Counted from the stretch's first letter, positions 44,286-52,563 are shown. The stretch: DNA of 64,000 nt from Paenibacillus sp. DMB5 (GCF_001517085.1 NZ_LRAC01000131.1:1-64000), one strand, 5' to 3'. The notes: a model not told the origin generated them from the sequence alone. Made by a program: numbers and translations.

Positions 44286-44324
44286 GCATATGATGATTCT
44301 CCGAATATAGGATCTAAAAGAGGT

Positions 44325-44367
44325 AACCGGACAATGGCCAGACTGCAGGGCTGCTGTCCGGTTTTTT
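44325..44367 (+). terminator. Terminator after the VOC gene
   Basis: AACCGGACA/TGTCCGGTT 9-bp stem with an inner GCCAGACTGCAGGGC hairpin and a six-T tail. Confidence 0.85.
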
Positions 44368-44372
44368 ATATG

Positions 44373-44402
44373 TTGACAATGAGAATCATTATCAAATAGA
44401 AT
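44373..44402 (+). promoter_or_regulatory. Flavodoxin promoter with Fur box
   Basis: TTGACA (44373-44378), 18-bp spacer, TAGAAT (44397-44402). Inside the spacer TGAGAATCATTATCA (44380-44394) matches the 7-1-7 Fur box TGATAATNATTATCA with one mismatch. Fur with iron would block polymerase, so the flavodoxin should be made under iron limitation. Confidence 0.8.
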
Positions 44403-44479
44403 AAGGGTAATTAATCCTGGCTTCGGGGCACGTTCACGGGCCGTTATATACTTCATGCATAACTGGGGAGGACAGAATC

Positions 44480-44932
44480 ATGGCTAAGGTGCTTGTGGCA
44501 TATGCCAGCTTGACCGGTAACACGGAAGAGATCGCAGAACTGATCGCAGAGGGGATACGCCAGGCAGGCGGAGAGGCCGTTTTGAAATCGGTAACCGACT
44601 GTAATGCGGATGAGATAAATAACTATGAGGCTGTAGTGCTGGGAGCTTATACCTGGGGTGACGGCGAGCTGCCTGACGAGTTCCTTGATTTCTATGAGGA
44701 GATGGATGAGCTTGATCTGGCCGGCTTCAAGGCAGCCGCATTTGGCAGCGGAGATACCGGTTATTCCATTTATTGCGGTGCTGTTGACCTAATTGAAGAA
44801 AAACTGAAGGAGCGCGGGGCAAAAATCGTTCAGGAGAGCCTGAAGATTGAATACGGCCCGAATGCGGCGGAAAAGGACAGCTGCCGGAACTTCGGACGCC
44901 AGTTTCTTGAGACCTGCGCGGCGGTTTCTTAA
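44480..44932 (+). CDS. Flavodoxin (short chain)
   Basis: 150-residue FMN electron carrier. The FMN phosphate loop is AYASLTGNTEEIAELI. The isoalloxazine loops are LGAYTWGDGELPDEFLDFYEEM (Trp stacking) and FGSGDTGYSIYCGAVD. Short-chain flavodoxins replace ferredoxin when iron is scarce, and the Fur-boxed promoter directly upstream agrees with that. GGGGAGG precedes the ATG. The gene ends two bases before the next start, so it forms an operon with the uncharacterised protein downstream. Confidence 0.93.
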   Translation: MAKVLVAYASLTGNTEEIAELIAEGIRQAGGEAVLKSVTDCNADEINNYEAVVLGAYTWGDGELPDEFLDFYEEMDELDLAGFKAAAFGSGDTGYSIYCGAVDLIEEKLKERGAKIVQESLKIEYGPNAAEKDSCRNFGRQFLETCAAVS

Positions 44933-44934
44933 CC

Positions 44935-45714
44935 ATGGGCGGCGCGGCAGGAACTATAGAGACGATAAAAGCGGATACGCCGGCGGTACGGTACGCCAGG
45001 CTGAATGATTTCCGCATGGAGCATATCATGCTGGGAGGTGCTGAATCGCTTGCCGGCGGAGCTGCTTCGACCGGGCTTCCCCGCTGGAGGCAGCAGGTAC
45101 AATACGCAATCGGCCACACGCTGAACGATTTCTACAGCCTGCAGCCTGCGGTGCGCCGGGAGACGCCGATTCAGTTCCTGCTGGAGCGGCGCTGGCCGCC
45201 AAAGAGCAGCGCTTTTCCGTCGCTGATGCATTATTGGGATGTAAAAACGGCGGTAGGCGATGAGCTGATGCGTCTTGCACCGGTCAATCATACACAGGAG
45301 ATTCCTGTCATGCTATATGAGCAGTGGCACACGCCCGTTCCGGAGCTTGCGGTCGAGCTGGCAATGATCTTTCAGCTTGCCTGGAATTCGCAGCGCAGCG
45401 GCCGCTGTCTGAACATTCAGAAATTTATGGTGTCAGGCAATGAGGATGTAATTACGGGTTTCCTGCACATGGCCAATGTGTTCTGTCATAAGGCTTACGG
45501 GCAGCCGGCGGATACGATTGAAATCTACTCGCTGCTGGACAGCCGGAGGCATATTTTTGACGGGGCAGGCGTGCCGCTTGCGGAATCACTGGATTATGTA
45601 CGGCTCCTGTCCGTATTTCTGGAGCAGGAGAGAACAGCGGACCGGAATGTCAATGTGGAGGAAGGCAGAAATGAGAAGAACGAGGTAGCCCTGGGCGGGT
45701 TCGGACTGATGTAA
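44935..45714 (+). CDS. Unknown protein cotranscribed with flavodoxin
   Basis: 259 residues, no family recognised, no signal peptide or TM helix. It is tryptophan- and arginine-containing and probably soluble. Landmark segments are GLPRWRQQVQYAIGHTL, FLLERRWPPKSSAF, MLYEQWHTPVPELAVELAM and YGQPADTIEIYSLLD. Only two bases separate it from the flavodoxin stop, with a weak ribosome binding site, so translation is likely coupled and it should share the Fur-controlled promoter. It contains only two Cys and no clear Fe-S or flavin motif. A role linked to flavodoxin or iron limitation is an inference from the operon alone. Confidence 0.65.
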   Translation: MGGAAGTIETIKADTPAVRYARLNDFRMEHIMLGGAESLAGGAASTGLPRWRQQVQYAIGHTLNDFYSLQPAVRRETPIQFLLERRWPPKSSAFPSLMHYWDVKTAVGDELMRLAPVNHTQEIPVMLYEQWHTPVPELAVELAMIFQLAWNSQRSGRCLNIQKFMVSGNEDVITGFLHMANVFCHKAYGQPADTIEIYSLLDSRRHIFDGAGVPLAESLDYVRLLSVFLEQERTADRNVNVEEGRNEKNEVALGGFGLM

Positions 45715-45743
45715 TCTATACAGGCAGAGACTGATCTGAAAAG

Positions 45744-45787
45744 AAAGCCCCATTCTCGCAAATCTGCCGGAGGAATGGGGCTTTGAC
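45744..45787. terminator. Bidirectional terminator
   Basis: AAAGCCCCATTC/GAATGGGGCTTT 12-bp stem with A-rich and T-rich flanks, between the convergent unknown gene and the acetyltransferase gene. Confidence 0.85.
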
Positions 45788-45791
45788 CTGT

Positions 45792-46649
45792 TTAGATGGA
45801 GCCGGTGTACCGGTAATAATCCTGCCTGTTCAGAACGACAAAGCCGCAGCTTTCGTACAGCTTCAGCGCATTCGGATTGTCCAGGGCCACTTCGAGGTTC
45901 ACCCCGTTATAATTGCGGCTCTCCCGTTCTATCGTCTGCTGCAGAGCACTCCGTCCGATCCCGAGGCCGCGCAGCTTCTGATCAACGGTGAAGCCGTAAA
46001 TCCAGGTCTCGTTGTCCTCTGTCCAGAGCCGCATTTTGCCGGCCGGGCGGCCGTTCAGCTCGATGATGATATGCTCCTGAAGCGCTTCATGCCGCTGCTC
46101 CTCGAACATTTCCGCGGCATCTTCCTCAGTAATATCAAATCCTGCGCTGTCCAGCTGGATGAGAACAGAGGATTCATCCTCACGGGCCGGGCGCAGTGTA
46201 ACCGTTCCGGCAGCAGAGCTGGTTTCCCCGGTCCCCTGCAGGGCTGCCGTAGAGTCCCATTTCATCTGGTATTCGGCATGATTGAACTCCAGAGGCAGAG
46301 TCTTCAGGAAGCCGGCGGCAGATGCCGAGGCCGCCGGGGCATTCAGCAGCAAGGTAGAAATATTGCGCTTACGGATGTTATCCTGCGCAAGCTGCCATAG
46401 AGAGGTGAAGACGCCCCTGCGCCGGAAACCCGGCCGGACCATACCACACACCTCCATTTCGCCGCCGAAGCCGTACAGGCCGATGAAGCCGACCAGCTGC
46501 CCCTCCTCGTAGGTTACGAGGTATTCTGTTCCTCCAGTGCCGGGAGTATGGCGAAGCATATCCCAGTTCAGCTTCAGGGAGATTCCCTCATATTGCTCGC
46601 AGCGCTGCTGGAGCTCTTCAATATCCTTTAATGTGTCTGCAGAATTCAA
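45792..46649 (-). CDS. Tandem GNAT-domain acetyltransferase
   Basis: 285 residues with two GNAT domains. The first (about 20-145) has EVCGMVRPGFRRRGVFTSLW. The second (about 165-285) has IYGFTVDQKLRGLGIGRSAL, with a full Q/RxxGxG/A loop, and NALKLYESCGFVVLNRQDYY. The tandem layout resembles mycothiol-synthase-like proteins, but the sequence does not justify that name and the substrate is unknown. The TTG at 46649 is chosen because GAGGAGG sits seven bases upstream; a longer open frame to 46799 lacks support. Confidence 0.8.
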   Translation of the reverse strand: MNSADTLKDIEELQQRCEQYEGISLKLNWDMLRHTPGTGGTEYLVTYEEGQLVGFIGLYGFGGEMEVCGMVRPGFRRRGVFTSLWQLAQDNIRKRNISTLLLNAPAASASAAGFLKTLPLEFNHAEYQMKWDSTAALQGTGETSSAAGTVTLRPAREDESSVLIQLDSAGFDITEEDAAEMFEEQRHEALQEHIIIELNGRPAGKMRLWTEDNETWIYGFTVDQKLRGLGIGRSALQQTIERESRNYNGVNLEVALDNPNALKLYESCGFVVLNRQDYYRYTGSI

Positions 46650-46720
46650 ATCCGTTTCCTCCTCAAGTTGAGCTTCAATACGCTTGCTGCTGTGCGTGCT
46701 CCCCAAGGAAACGGCCCGCT

Positions 46721-47014
46721 TTATGATGCGCTTCCGTCCCCGCTGAGCACGTCCGAATATTCCTTGTGCCGTTCGAACTGCTTGGCGGCATAAGGGCATT
46801 CCGGAATGATTTTTACACCCGCTTCACGGGCTTTTTCGACTACTTCCCGGACCAGCTTCTCGGCAGTACCTTGCCCGCGCAGCTCTTCCGAGACAAAGGT
46901 ATGATCAACAATCCAGTTACCTGTAGCCTCTTCGAGTCTGTATGTAATCTCGGCAAGATCCTTACCTTCACCGGCAATATACAAACGGCCTTCACCTTGT
47001 TCAATTTGTCCCAT
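46721..47014 (-). CDS. Small GNAT-like acetyltransferase (YjdJ/COG2388 type)
   Basis: 97-residue compact GNAT domain. AEITYRLEEATGNWIVDHTFVSEELRGQGTAEKLV contains the acetyl-CoA loop RGQGTA, and AREAGVKIIPECPYAAKQFERHKEY is the C-terminal signature with the conserved PxCPY. These mini-GNATs bind acetyl-CoA, but their substrates are unknown. The ATG at 47014 follows AGGAG with 8-base spacing; GTG at 47023 is an alternative. Confidence 0.85.
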   Translation of the reverse strand: MGQIEQGEGRLYIAGEGKDLAEITYRLEEATGNWIVDHTFVSEELRGQGTAEKLVREVVEKAREAGVKIIPECPYAAKQFERHKEYSDVLSGDGSAS

Positions 47015-47329
47015 ATTCTTCACTCCTGCCTTGTAAGATGGCTTTATTTTACTATTTCAAATGACAAAAAGCGAGGTCTGGCAGCAAAAGGATGTTTACC
47101 CGGCCGCCAAACGGGGTTAATAAGAGACTAATCAGGCCTGCAGCTCTGGAGGCCTTGTTTCTACCCGCAAGCTTGATAACCAGAAGCACTATGCGACGCA
47201 GCTAAGCCGGCAGCATGGACATTCATGCTTTCCGGCGGCCCACTAAACTTGGCGTTTGCTTTCGAAGCGAGTTTCGTCCGAAGAAACTCACGGAAGCTGA
47301 TGCTAAACAAACTACTAGGAGGAAATATC
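47015..47329. other. Leader of the L25 gene with two hairpins
   Basis: No gene. AGGCC...GGCCT (47134-47155) is a weak hairpin followed by TGTTT. GAGTTTC-GTCCGAA-GAAACTC (47269-47289) is a perfect 7-bp hairpin about 40 bases before the ctc start, a position where ribosomal-protein autoregulation could occur. I did not find a clear SigB-type promoter, although Ctc in Bacillus is SigB-dependent. Confidence 0.35.
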
Positions 47330-47950
47330 ATGAATACTACAATTCGTCTGACTGAAAGATCCGGCTCGGCTTCCGCAACGCGGAACAAAGGCTTTGTACC
47401 GGTTGTCGTCTACGGTGCAGGTTCAGATACACAATCCTTTTCGGCAGATGCCAAGGCCATTACTGAAATTGTCGGCAAAAACCCCCGGGCGATCCTCAAG
47501 GTCGAGCTCCCGGATTCCGGCACCAAAAATGCTGTAATTGCAGAAATTCAGCGCCAGCCGCTCTCCCGCAAGCTGCTGCATGTTGATCTGCATCAGATTG
47601 ATATGAAATCGGAGCTGGATACCAAGGTAGCCTTCCAGTTCACAGGCGATCCTGCCGGTGTAAAAGCTGGCGGCATCCAGCAGATCGAGCTGTACGAGCT
47701 GGACATCAGAACATTGCCGGATAAGCTGACTCCGACCTTTGAAGTGGACATCAGCAATCTTGAAATCGGTGACCAGCTGCTGGTATCTGACCTGCCGAAG
47801 CATGAAGGCTGGGAAGTACTGACACCGGAAGACACGCTGATTGTGCGGATTTCTCCGCCGATTGTGCATGAAGATCCGGCAGAAGGCGAAACTGCGGAGG
47901 AGCCGGCAGCTGTGGAGACTGCTGCAGACGAGGGCACAACAGAGGAGTAA
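47330..47950 (+). CDS. ctc: 50S ribosomal protein L25 / general stress protein Ctc
   Basis: 206 residues, the long TL5/Ctc form that binds 5S rRNA. The N-terminal L25 domain (1-92) has GSASATRNKGFVPVVVYG, and VIAEIQRQPLSRKLLHVDL is diagnostic. The C-terminal TL5 beta domain (95-185) has DPAGVKAGGIQQIELYEL and PDKLTPTFEVDISNLEIGD. An acidic tail (EGETAEEPAAVE...) ends the protein. The ATG at 47330 directly follows TAGGAGGAAATATC, so the longer open frame from 47225 is not used. Terminator at 47994. Confidence 0.95.
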   Translation: MNTTIRLTERSGSASATRNKGFVPVVVYGAGSDTQSFSADAKAITEIVGKNPRAILKVELPDSGTKNAVIAEIQRQPLSRKLLHVDLHQIDMKSELDTKVAFQFTGDPAGVKAGGIQQIELYELDIRTLPDKLTPTFEVDISNLEIGDQLLVSDLPKHEGWEVLTPEDTLIVRISPPIVHEDPAEGETAEEPAAVETAADEGTTEE

Positions 47951-47993
47951 TACCCGGCTAAACGGCAGGGTGACTATAGAGAGGAATTTTATT

Positions 47994-48036
47994 AAAGGAG
48001 CAGACAGTTTCTTTTGGGAGCTGTCGGCTCCTTTTT
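47994..48036 (+). terminator. Terminator after ctc
   Basis: AAAGGAGC-A-GACAG/CTGTC-G-GCTCCTTTTT: two stacked stems separated by an A/G internal loop, with a T-run. Confidence 0.85.
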
Positions 48037-48132
48037 AGCTTGCTATGAGTGAAATATAAAGCTAAGGTTACTGTGGGAAAATGTGATACAGTAGTTTTCG
48101 TTCTATTTTGACAAGTTATAAGGAGGCATGTA

Positions 48133-48486
48133 ATGGAGCTGTACAGATTTGATAAAGAGTGCGGCAAAAAAATCTCACATTTCAATTCTGATTTTATTAT
48201 GTCACGGATTATCCGGCTCAATGGGACTGCTCATATCGGGTGCATGTACCTGGAGGCTGACGGTGTTGTTGGATATCATCAGGCGGTAACCCCTCAAGTT
48301 CTCCTTATAATTGCGGGTGAAGGCAAGGTACGAGGTGAGAATAACGAATACATAAAGGTGCAGGCAGGAGATGCTGTATTCTGGCAGAAGGGGGAGTGGC
48401 ACGAAACCATTACATCCCATGGCCTAACTGCAATGGTAATTGAAAGTGAAGATATATCGCCGTCCTTATTTATGGCTACTAAGTAA
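48133..48486 (+). CDS. Cupin-domain protein
   Basis: 117-residue single cupin barrel. Motif 1 is represented by GVVGYHQAVTPQVLLIIAGEGKV and motif 2 by AGDAVFWQKGEWHETITS. A metal site is possible from His and Glu/Gln, though motif 1 keeps only one His, so it may bind a ligand without metal catalysis. RBS AAGGAGG. Single gene, no clear partner. Confidence 0.75.
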   Translation: MELYRFDKECGKKISHFNSDFIMSRIIRLNGTAHIGCMYLEADGVVGYHQAVTPQVLLIIAGEGKVRGENNEYIKVQAGDAVFWQKGEWHETITSHGLTAMVIESEDISPSLFMATK

Positions 48487-48582
48487 CAGGCTGGCGTAAA
48501 TTGGATTCCCTGGGTGAACACAAGTAAAATAAACGGGTGTGTACTATGAATTTCATTATGCGCGTATGGGAGGATAAATCAG

Positions 48583-49470
48583 ATGGCTGATCAGGCTGAA
48601 CTGGTATTAGACGCACGGGCGGTGCTGGGCGAAGGTCCGCACTGGAATGAGGAAGACAACAAACTGTATTGGGTGGATATAGAGGGCAGGCAGCTGCGCA
48701 GCTATGACCCGGTGAGCGGTAAGGAGCAGGCGGTTACATTTGCCCAGAGAATCGGCGCCGCTGTTCCTGATGCCGCAGGCGGCTGGATTCTGGCGCTTCA
48801 GCTAGGGATCTACCGGTATGACGGCAGCAACCCGGACCAGCTTGAGCTGCTGGCCGAAGTCGAGCCGGAGCTGCCGGGTAACCGGCTGAATGATGCCAAA
48901 TGCGACAGCGCCGGCAGACTGTGGTTCGGTTCGATGAGCATGGGTTCGGAACGGTCGGCTGGGAGCCTGTATGTGATGGAGCGGGACGGGAAGGTGCGGC
49001 AGGTACTGAGCAGAATCAGCATCTCTAACGGTCTGGCCTGGGATGACCGGCTTGGCCGCATGTACTATATTGACTCCGTAACCAGAGCGGTGGATGCGCT
49101 GGATTATGATCCGGAGTCCGGAAAGGCGGATAACCGCCGGGCGATTATTCATCTGCCGGAGGGTAACGACGTTCCGGACGGGATGACGATTGACCGTGAA
49201 GGTATGCTCTGGGTCGCACAGTGGGGCGGCAGCTGCGTGTCGCGCTGGAATCCGCATACCGGTGAGCAGATCGGCAGGATTGAAGTGCCCGCGCTGAATG
49301 TAACCTCATGCACCTTCGGCGGTGAAGCGCTGGATGAGCTGTACATCACAACCGCACGCAACGGGATGAGCGAAGAAGAGCTGGAGCGCTGGCCGCTAAC
49401 AGGCGGGCTGTTCCGGTTCAAGCCGGGAGTGCAGGGGAGTGCGGCTAATATTTTCCGGAGCCTAAGATGA
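48583..49470 (+). CDS. SMP-30/gluconolactonase/LRE-family protein
   Basis: Six-bladed beta-propeller lactonase-like protein, 295 residues. Divalent-metal ligands are all present: Glu17 in GEGPHW, Asn in NRLNDAKCD, Asn in ISNGLAW and Asp in VPDGMTID. WVDIEGRQLRSYDP and WFGSMSMG are conserved strands. SMP-30 proteins hydrolyse sugar lactones; the exact sugar is unknown. RBS GGGAGG. Repeat element B begins 72 bases after the stop. Confidence 0.9.
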   Translation: MADQAELVLDARAVLGEGPHWNEEDNKLYWVDIEGRQLRSYDPVSGKEQAVTFAQRIGAAVPDAAGGWILALQLGIYRYDGSNPDQLELLAEVEPELPGNRLNDAKCDSAGRLWFGSMSMGSERSAGSLYVMERDGKVRQVLSRISISNGLAWDDRLGRMYYIDSVTRAVDALDYDPESGKADNRRAIIHLPEGNDVPDGMTIDREGMLWVAQWGGSCVSRWNPHTGEQIGRIEVPALNVTSCTFGGEALDELYITTARNGMSEEELERWPLTGGLFRFKPGVQGSAANIFRSLR

Positions 49471-49542
49471 TACTCCGTTTAACGGGCGGGAATTGGAACA
49501 AATGTATATGGGAGGCAAACTTCACAGCACAAAGCCCGCGAC

Positions 49543-49727
49543 CTAACGGACACCAGCGTCCTTATTTTGCGGTAAACCTGCTGATTCTGTTTCTAACGGA
49601 CCCAGATGACGTTATTCGCGTCTGTTGAGGCCGGATACGGGCATTCCTCTCATAATAGCGGCGCTGGAGTCCGTTAGGCTTGAGAACTGCCAGTTTTAGT
49701 TACATCAAGGCCTGCTGTGTCCGTTAG
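49543..49727. repeat. Four-unit inverted repeat element, copy B
   Basis: Same architecture as 27172-27357. Forward CTAACGGAC units lie at 49543-49566 and 49593-49616 and reversed units at 49654-49677 and 49704-49727. Forward starts and reversed ends are 50 bp apart, spacers are 26 bp and the centre is 37 bp. The units differ in the middle (CCAGCG versus CAGATG) but keep the CTAACGGAC end. Confidence 0.85.
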
Positions 49728-49820
49728 AGTACCTATAATGACAAATTTAGTTGAGCAGGGGAGAAAGGGACTGCGGGAGCAGGACAGATGGCATTTTACC
49801 AACTCCTCAATCTGCGCCAA

Positions 49821-49889
49821 GCTGCCCTTCCGTAACTGCCCCGCCGTAGCTGCCCCTCCGTAACTGCCCCTCCGTAACTGCCCTCCATA
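49821..49889. repeat. 14-bp tandem repeats
   Basis: Five consecutive 14-bp units of the form (G/A)CTGCCCCTCCGTA, with one-base differences and a shorter last unit, followed by more distant CTGCNNNTCC units to about 49917. Non-coding, between convergent genes. The short runs at 27773-27830 (GTATCC/CGCAG) have a similar C-rich character but a different sequence. Confidence 0.7.
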
Positions 49890-49933
49890 CCTGCAATTCC
49901 AGAGCTGCCTCTCTTCAGAGCAGCTCCAATCAG

Positions 49934-49975
49934 AAAAGGCCGGAATCCCCTGAATAGGAGATCCCGGCCTTTTTT
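49934..49975. terminator. Bidirectional terminator
   Basis: AAAAGGCCGG/CCGGCCTTTT stem with inner TCCCC/GGAGA-type pairing, A-run before and T-run after, ending just before the convergent MFS gene. Confidence 0.8.
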
Positions 49976-50001
49976 CTAGTTTTGCTAAGCACCTCGCAAC
50001 A

Positions 50002-51234
50002 CTATGCGGCAGGCGCATCACTCCCGGCTGCTGCGGAGGCTCTGCCTCTGGTCGAGACATAGCTGAACCAGGCTCCGGCCAGAGCCATCACGGCCAGGAC
50101 TGCGGACAGCCAGGGGATTGACGTTAAGCCGAAGGAGTTGATCGCAGCTCCGCCTAGATAGGCCCCCGCCGCATTACCCAGATTGAGCGCAGAGTGGCTT
50201 GAGGTTGTGGCTAATAGCGGTGCTTTGTGTGCCAGATTCATAATCCGCAGCTGGATGCCCGGCATAATACCGAACGCGGCAATGCCCCAGAGGAAGATGT
50301 TAACGACTGCCAGCACAGGATGCTGCATCGTTACAGTCAGCAGGGAGATAACCACCGCCAGCACAGCAAAGTTGACCATCAGTGAAGGCATCAGCTTCCA
50401 GTCCGCCAGCTTGCCCCCTACAATGTTGCCCAGCGTGACGCCCACCCCGAACAATACCAGAATCCAGGTCACACTCTGCTCGGCAAAGCCCGCAATACCC
50501 TGCAGCATTGGCGTAATGTACGTGAACAGCGAGAACAGGCTTCCGCACCCGAGGGCTCCGGTGAGCAGGATCAGCAGCACCTGCGGATTGAAGAGGCCCC
50601 GCACCTGTTCACGCAGGTTCGCAGTTTCCTGCTGGACAATAACCGGAATGAACCGGATGATGCCGAATAATGAAATGATTCCAAGCACAGTAATGGCCCC
50701 GAAGGAAGCCCGCCAGCCGAGCTGCTGGCCGATAAAGGTTCCGAACGGTACACCGATAATGTTCGCAACCGTCAGTCCGGCGAGCACAACCGATACGGCT
50801 CCAGCACGCTTGTCCGGCTGCACCAGTCTGGCGGCAATAATGGTTCCGACACCCAGAAATGTGCCGTGTGCAAAAGCAGTAAATACACGTGCAGTAATCA
50901 GGAGCGTATAGGTAGGCGCAATCACGGACACCGCATTGCCTGCGATGAAGATGCACATCAGGATAACCAGCAGCTTTTTCTGCGGCAGCTTGTGTGTGAA
51001 CACGGTGAGGATAGGCGCACCGATGGCAACTCCAAGCGCATAGCTGGTGATCAGCTGGCCGGCTTGCGGTATGCTCACCCCGAGATCACTGGCGACATTG
51101 GGGAGCAGCCCCATTATGATGAACTCGGTCATGCCAATTGCAAAAGCGCCAAGGGTTAGGCAGAGGAGGGACAGCGGAAAACGGTTCTTCGCCTGCTTGG
51201 AACCGTTACGGTCTTTGACTTTGTTAATATTCAT
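50002..51234 (-). CDS. MFS transporter, DHA1 (AraJ/YdhP-like)
   Basis: Twelve-TM major facilitator, 410 residues. LTLGAFAIGMTEFIIMGLLPNVASDLGVSIPQAGQLITSYALGVAIGAP is the typical AraJ/NepI/YdhP-class N-terminus. Motif A variant TVFTHKLPQKKLL lies between TM2 and TM3, and the antiporter motif C region is VLAGLTVANIIGVPFGTFIGQ. It probably exports arabinose-like sugars, purine nucleosides or drugs; no choice can be made. Its ATG overlaps the stop of the deacylase gene (ATGA), so the two are coupled. Confidence 0.88.
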   Translation of the reverse strand: MNINKVKDRNGSKQAKNRFPLSLLCLTLGAFAIGMTEFIIMGLLPNVASDLGVSIPQAGQLITSYALGVAIGAPILTVFTHKLPQKKLLVILMCIFIAGNAVSVIAPTYTLLITARVFTAFAHGTFLGVGTIIAARLVQPDKRAGAVSVVLAGLTVANIIGVPFGTFIGQQLGWRASFGAITVLGIISLFGIIRFIPVIVQQETANLREQVRGLFNPQVLLILLTGALGCGSLFSLFTYITPMLQGIAGFAEQSVTWILVLFGVGVTLGNIVGGKLADWKLMPSLMVNFAVLAVVISLLTVTMQHPVLAVVNIFLWGIAAFGIMPGIQLRIMNLAHKAPLLATTSSHSALNLGNAAGAYLGGAAINSFGLTSIPWLSAVLAVMALAGAWFSYVSTRGRASAAAGSDAPAA

Positions 51235-51740
51235 GAGGCTTGCCCATCCCCGGCTCCGGCAGCGTTATCGGACCAGTCTTTGCATACATCAACCCATTCT
51301 TTTGCGCCTGAATACTGGGCAAGCTCCCCGCAGGTCAGCTCAATGGCTGAATTTGTGCTGCCGCAGGCAGGGAATATAGTGGTGAACCGCTTCATGGACA
51401 CATCCAGGTAAACTTCCAGCTCCCGGGCCAGACCAAACGGGCAGACACCGCCGATTTCATGACCGGTTTGCTCCAGAACCTCCTCGGGAGTGAGCATCCG
51501 CGGTTTAAAGGCAAAGGTCTCCCTGAACTTTTTGTTATCTACCCTGGCGTCTCCGGCGGCTACAATTAAAATGGCGTTTTCGCCGGAACCGCGGAAGGAT
51601 AAGGTTTTGGCGATCCGGGCCGGAATGACACCGATGGTGGCGGCAGCCATATCCACGGTAGCGCTGGAAGTGGTGAATTCCAGTACATCCTGCTCCCGTT
51701 CAAAGGCGCGGAAATGTTCTTTTACTCTGGCAATAGACAT
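51231..51740 (-). CDS. YbaK/EbsC-type aminoacyl-tRNA deacylase domain protein
   Basis: 169-residue YbaK/ProX-fold protein that may hydrolyse mischarged tRNA. SARVKEHF-like N-terminus, VIPARIAKTLSFRG with the catalytic Lys region, ILIVAAGDARVDNKKFRETF, EVLEQTGHEIGGVCPFGL with the GxxPxG-type loop, and VYLDVSMKRFTTIFPACGSTNSAIEL. The ATG at 51740 lies eight bases after AGGAG; GTG at 51749 is too close. It is the first gene of an operon with the MFS transporter. Confidence 0.88.
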   Translation of the reverse strand: MSIARVKEHFRAFEREQDVLEFTTSSATVDMAAATIGVIPARIAKTLSFRGSGENAILIVAAGDARVDNKKFRETFAFKPRMLTPEEVLEQTGHEIGGVCPFGLARELEVYLDVSMKRFTTIFPACGSTNSAIELTCGELAQYSGAKEWVDVCKDWSDNAAGAGDGQAS

Positions 51741-51918
51741 AGCTGACACTCCTTTTTATGAATATTCATGAATTACAACGATATTTCATACATTTTCACG
51801 CTGCATTTCATTTTAACGGTTTTCAGCGGTTTGGGCAAAAGAAACCTGATGGATCATCCAATCCGTCCATCCTGCAGTAGCATTTAATATGGATAAAACA
51901 GCTAACGGGGTGGGACAG

Positions 51919-52563
51919 ATGGATATTAGTGAAATCAAAGGGGCGTATGACTGTATTGTCAGTCTGGGAAGCTCCTGTGAACCGGCGGCTCATTTGCGCA
52001 GAAAGGGGCTCAGAACGTTTTCTTCACCGCTTGATTGGGTAGTTTCATTATCGCTTACGGATGTGAATAGGCTGCTCAGCAGCCGGTTTGCGGGTTATAT
52101 GGAGCTAGAGAATATGTCGCTGGTCGAGGGAAATGATGTATTTGTGGAGAATGAAGTGGTCATGCCGGTCAAATCCTATTTTATTAAGGATTTTTATTAC
52201 AATGTAATATCGGTTCATGATTTCCCGGTACTTGACGGGCAGGAGTGGAGTGCGGCCTATCCCGGTTTCAAAAGCAAAATCGAGATGCGAAGCCAGCGTC
52301 TGCTGGACCAGCTGGCCGTCAGCCGCAGAACCTTATTCATCCGCTGGGGCAGCACCTATGAGGAAGCAGGCGCGCTTCAGCAGGTACTTGGACCTTTGAC
52401 GGGCGGAGCTTTTGTGATCCTGATTGTGAACGGGGTCGACGGGCTGGAAAGCGTGGTCAATAACGGGTGGGGCTACCCTGGCATCTGCTCGCTCAGCATC
52501 CCGAACCGGGCTGGAGATAACGAGACCTGGGATTATTTACTGGACGGCATCAGCCTGATGTGA
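51919..52563 (+). CDS. DUF1796 putative cysteine peptidase
   Basis: 214-residue papain-like protein of the DUF1796 family. The predicted catalytic Cys lies in IVSLGSSCEPAAHLRRKGLR, and FSSPLDWVVS follows as in the family. The His is in VISVHDFP, and the remaining strands are TLFIRWGSTYEEA and VILIVNGVDG. The family is predicted from fold and remains functionally unknown. The ATG at 51919 follows GGGGTGGG; an ATG at 51889 lacks a ribosome binding site. Confidence 0.8.
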   Translation: MDISEIKGAYDCIVSLGSSCEPAAHLRRKGLRTFSSPLDWVVSLSLTDVNRLLSSRFAGYMELENMSLVEGNDVFVENEVVMPVKSYFIKDFYYNVISVHDFPVLDGQEWSAAYPGFKSKIEMRSQRLLDQLAVSRRTLFIRWGSTYEEAGALQQVLGPLTGGAFVILIVNGVDGLESVVNNGWGYPGICSLSIPNRAGDNETWDYLLDGISLM

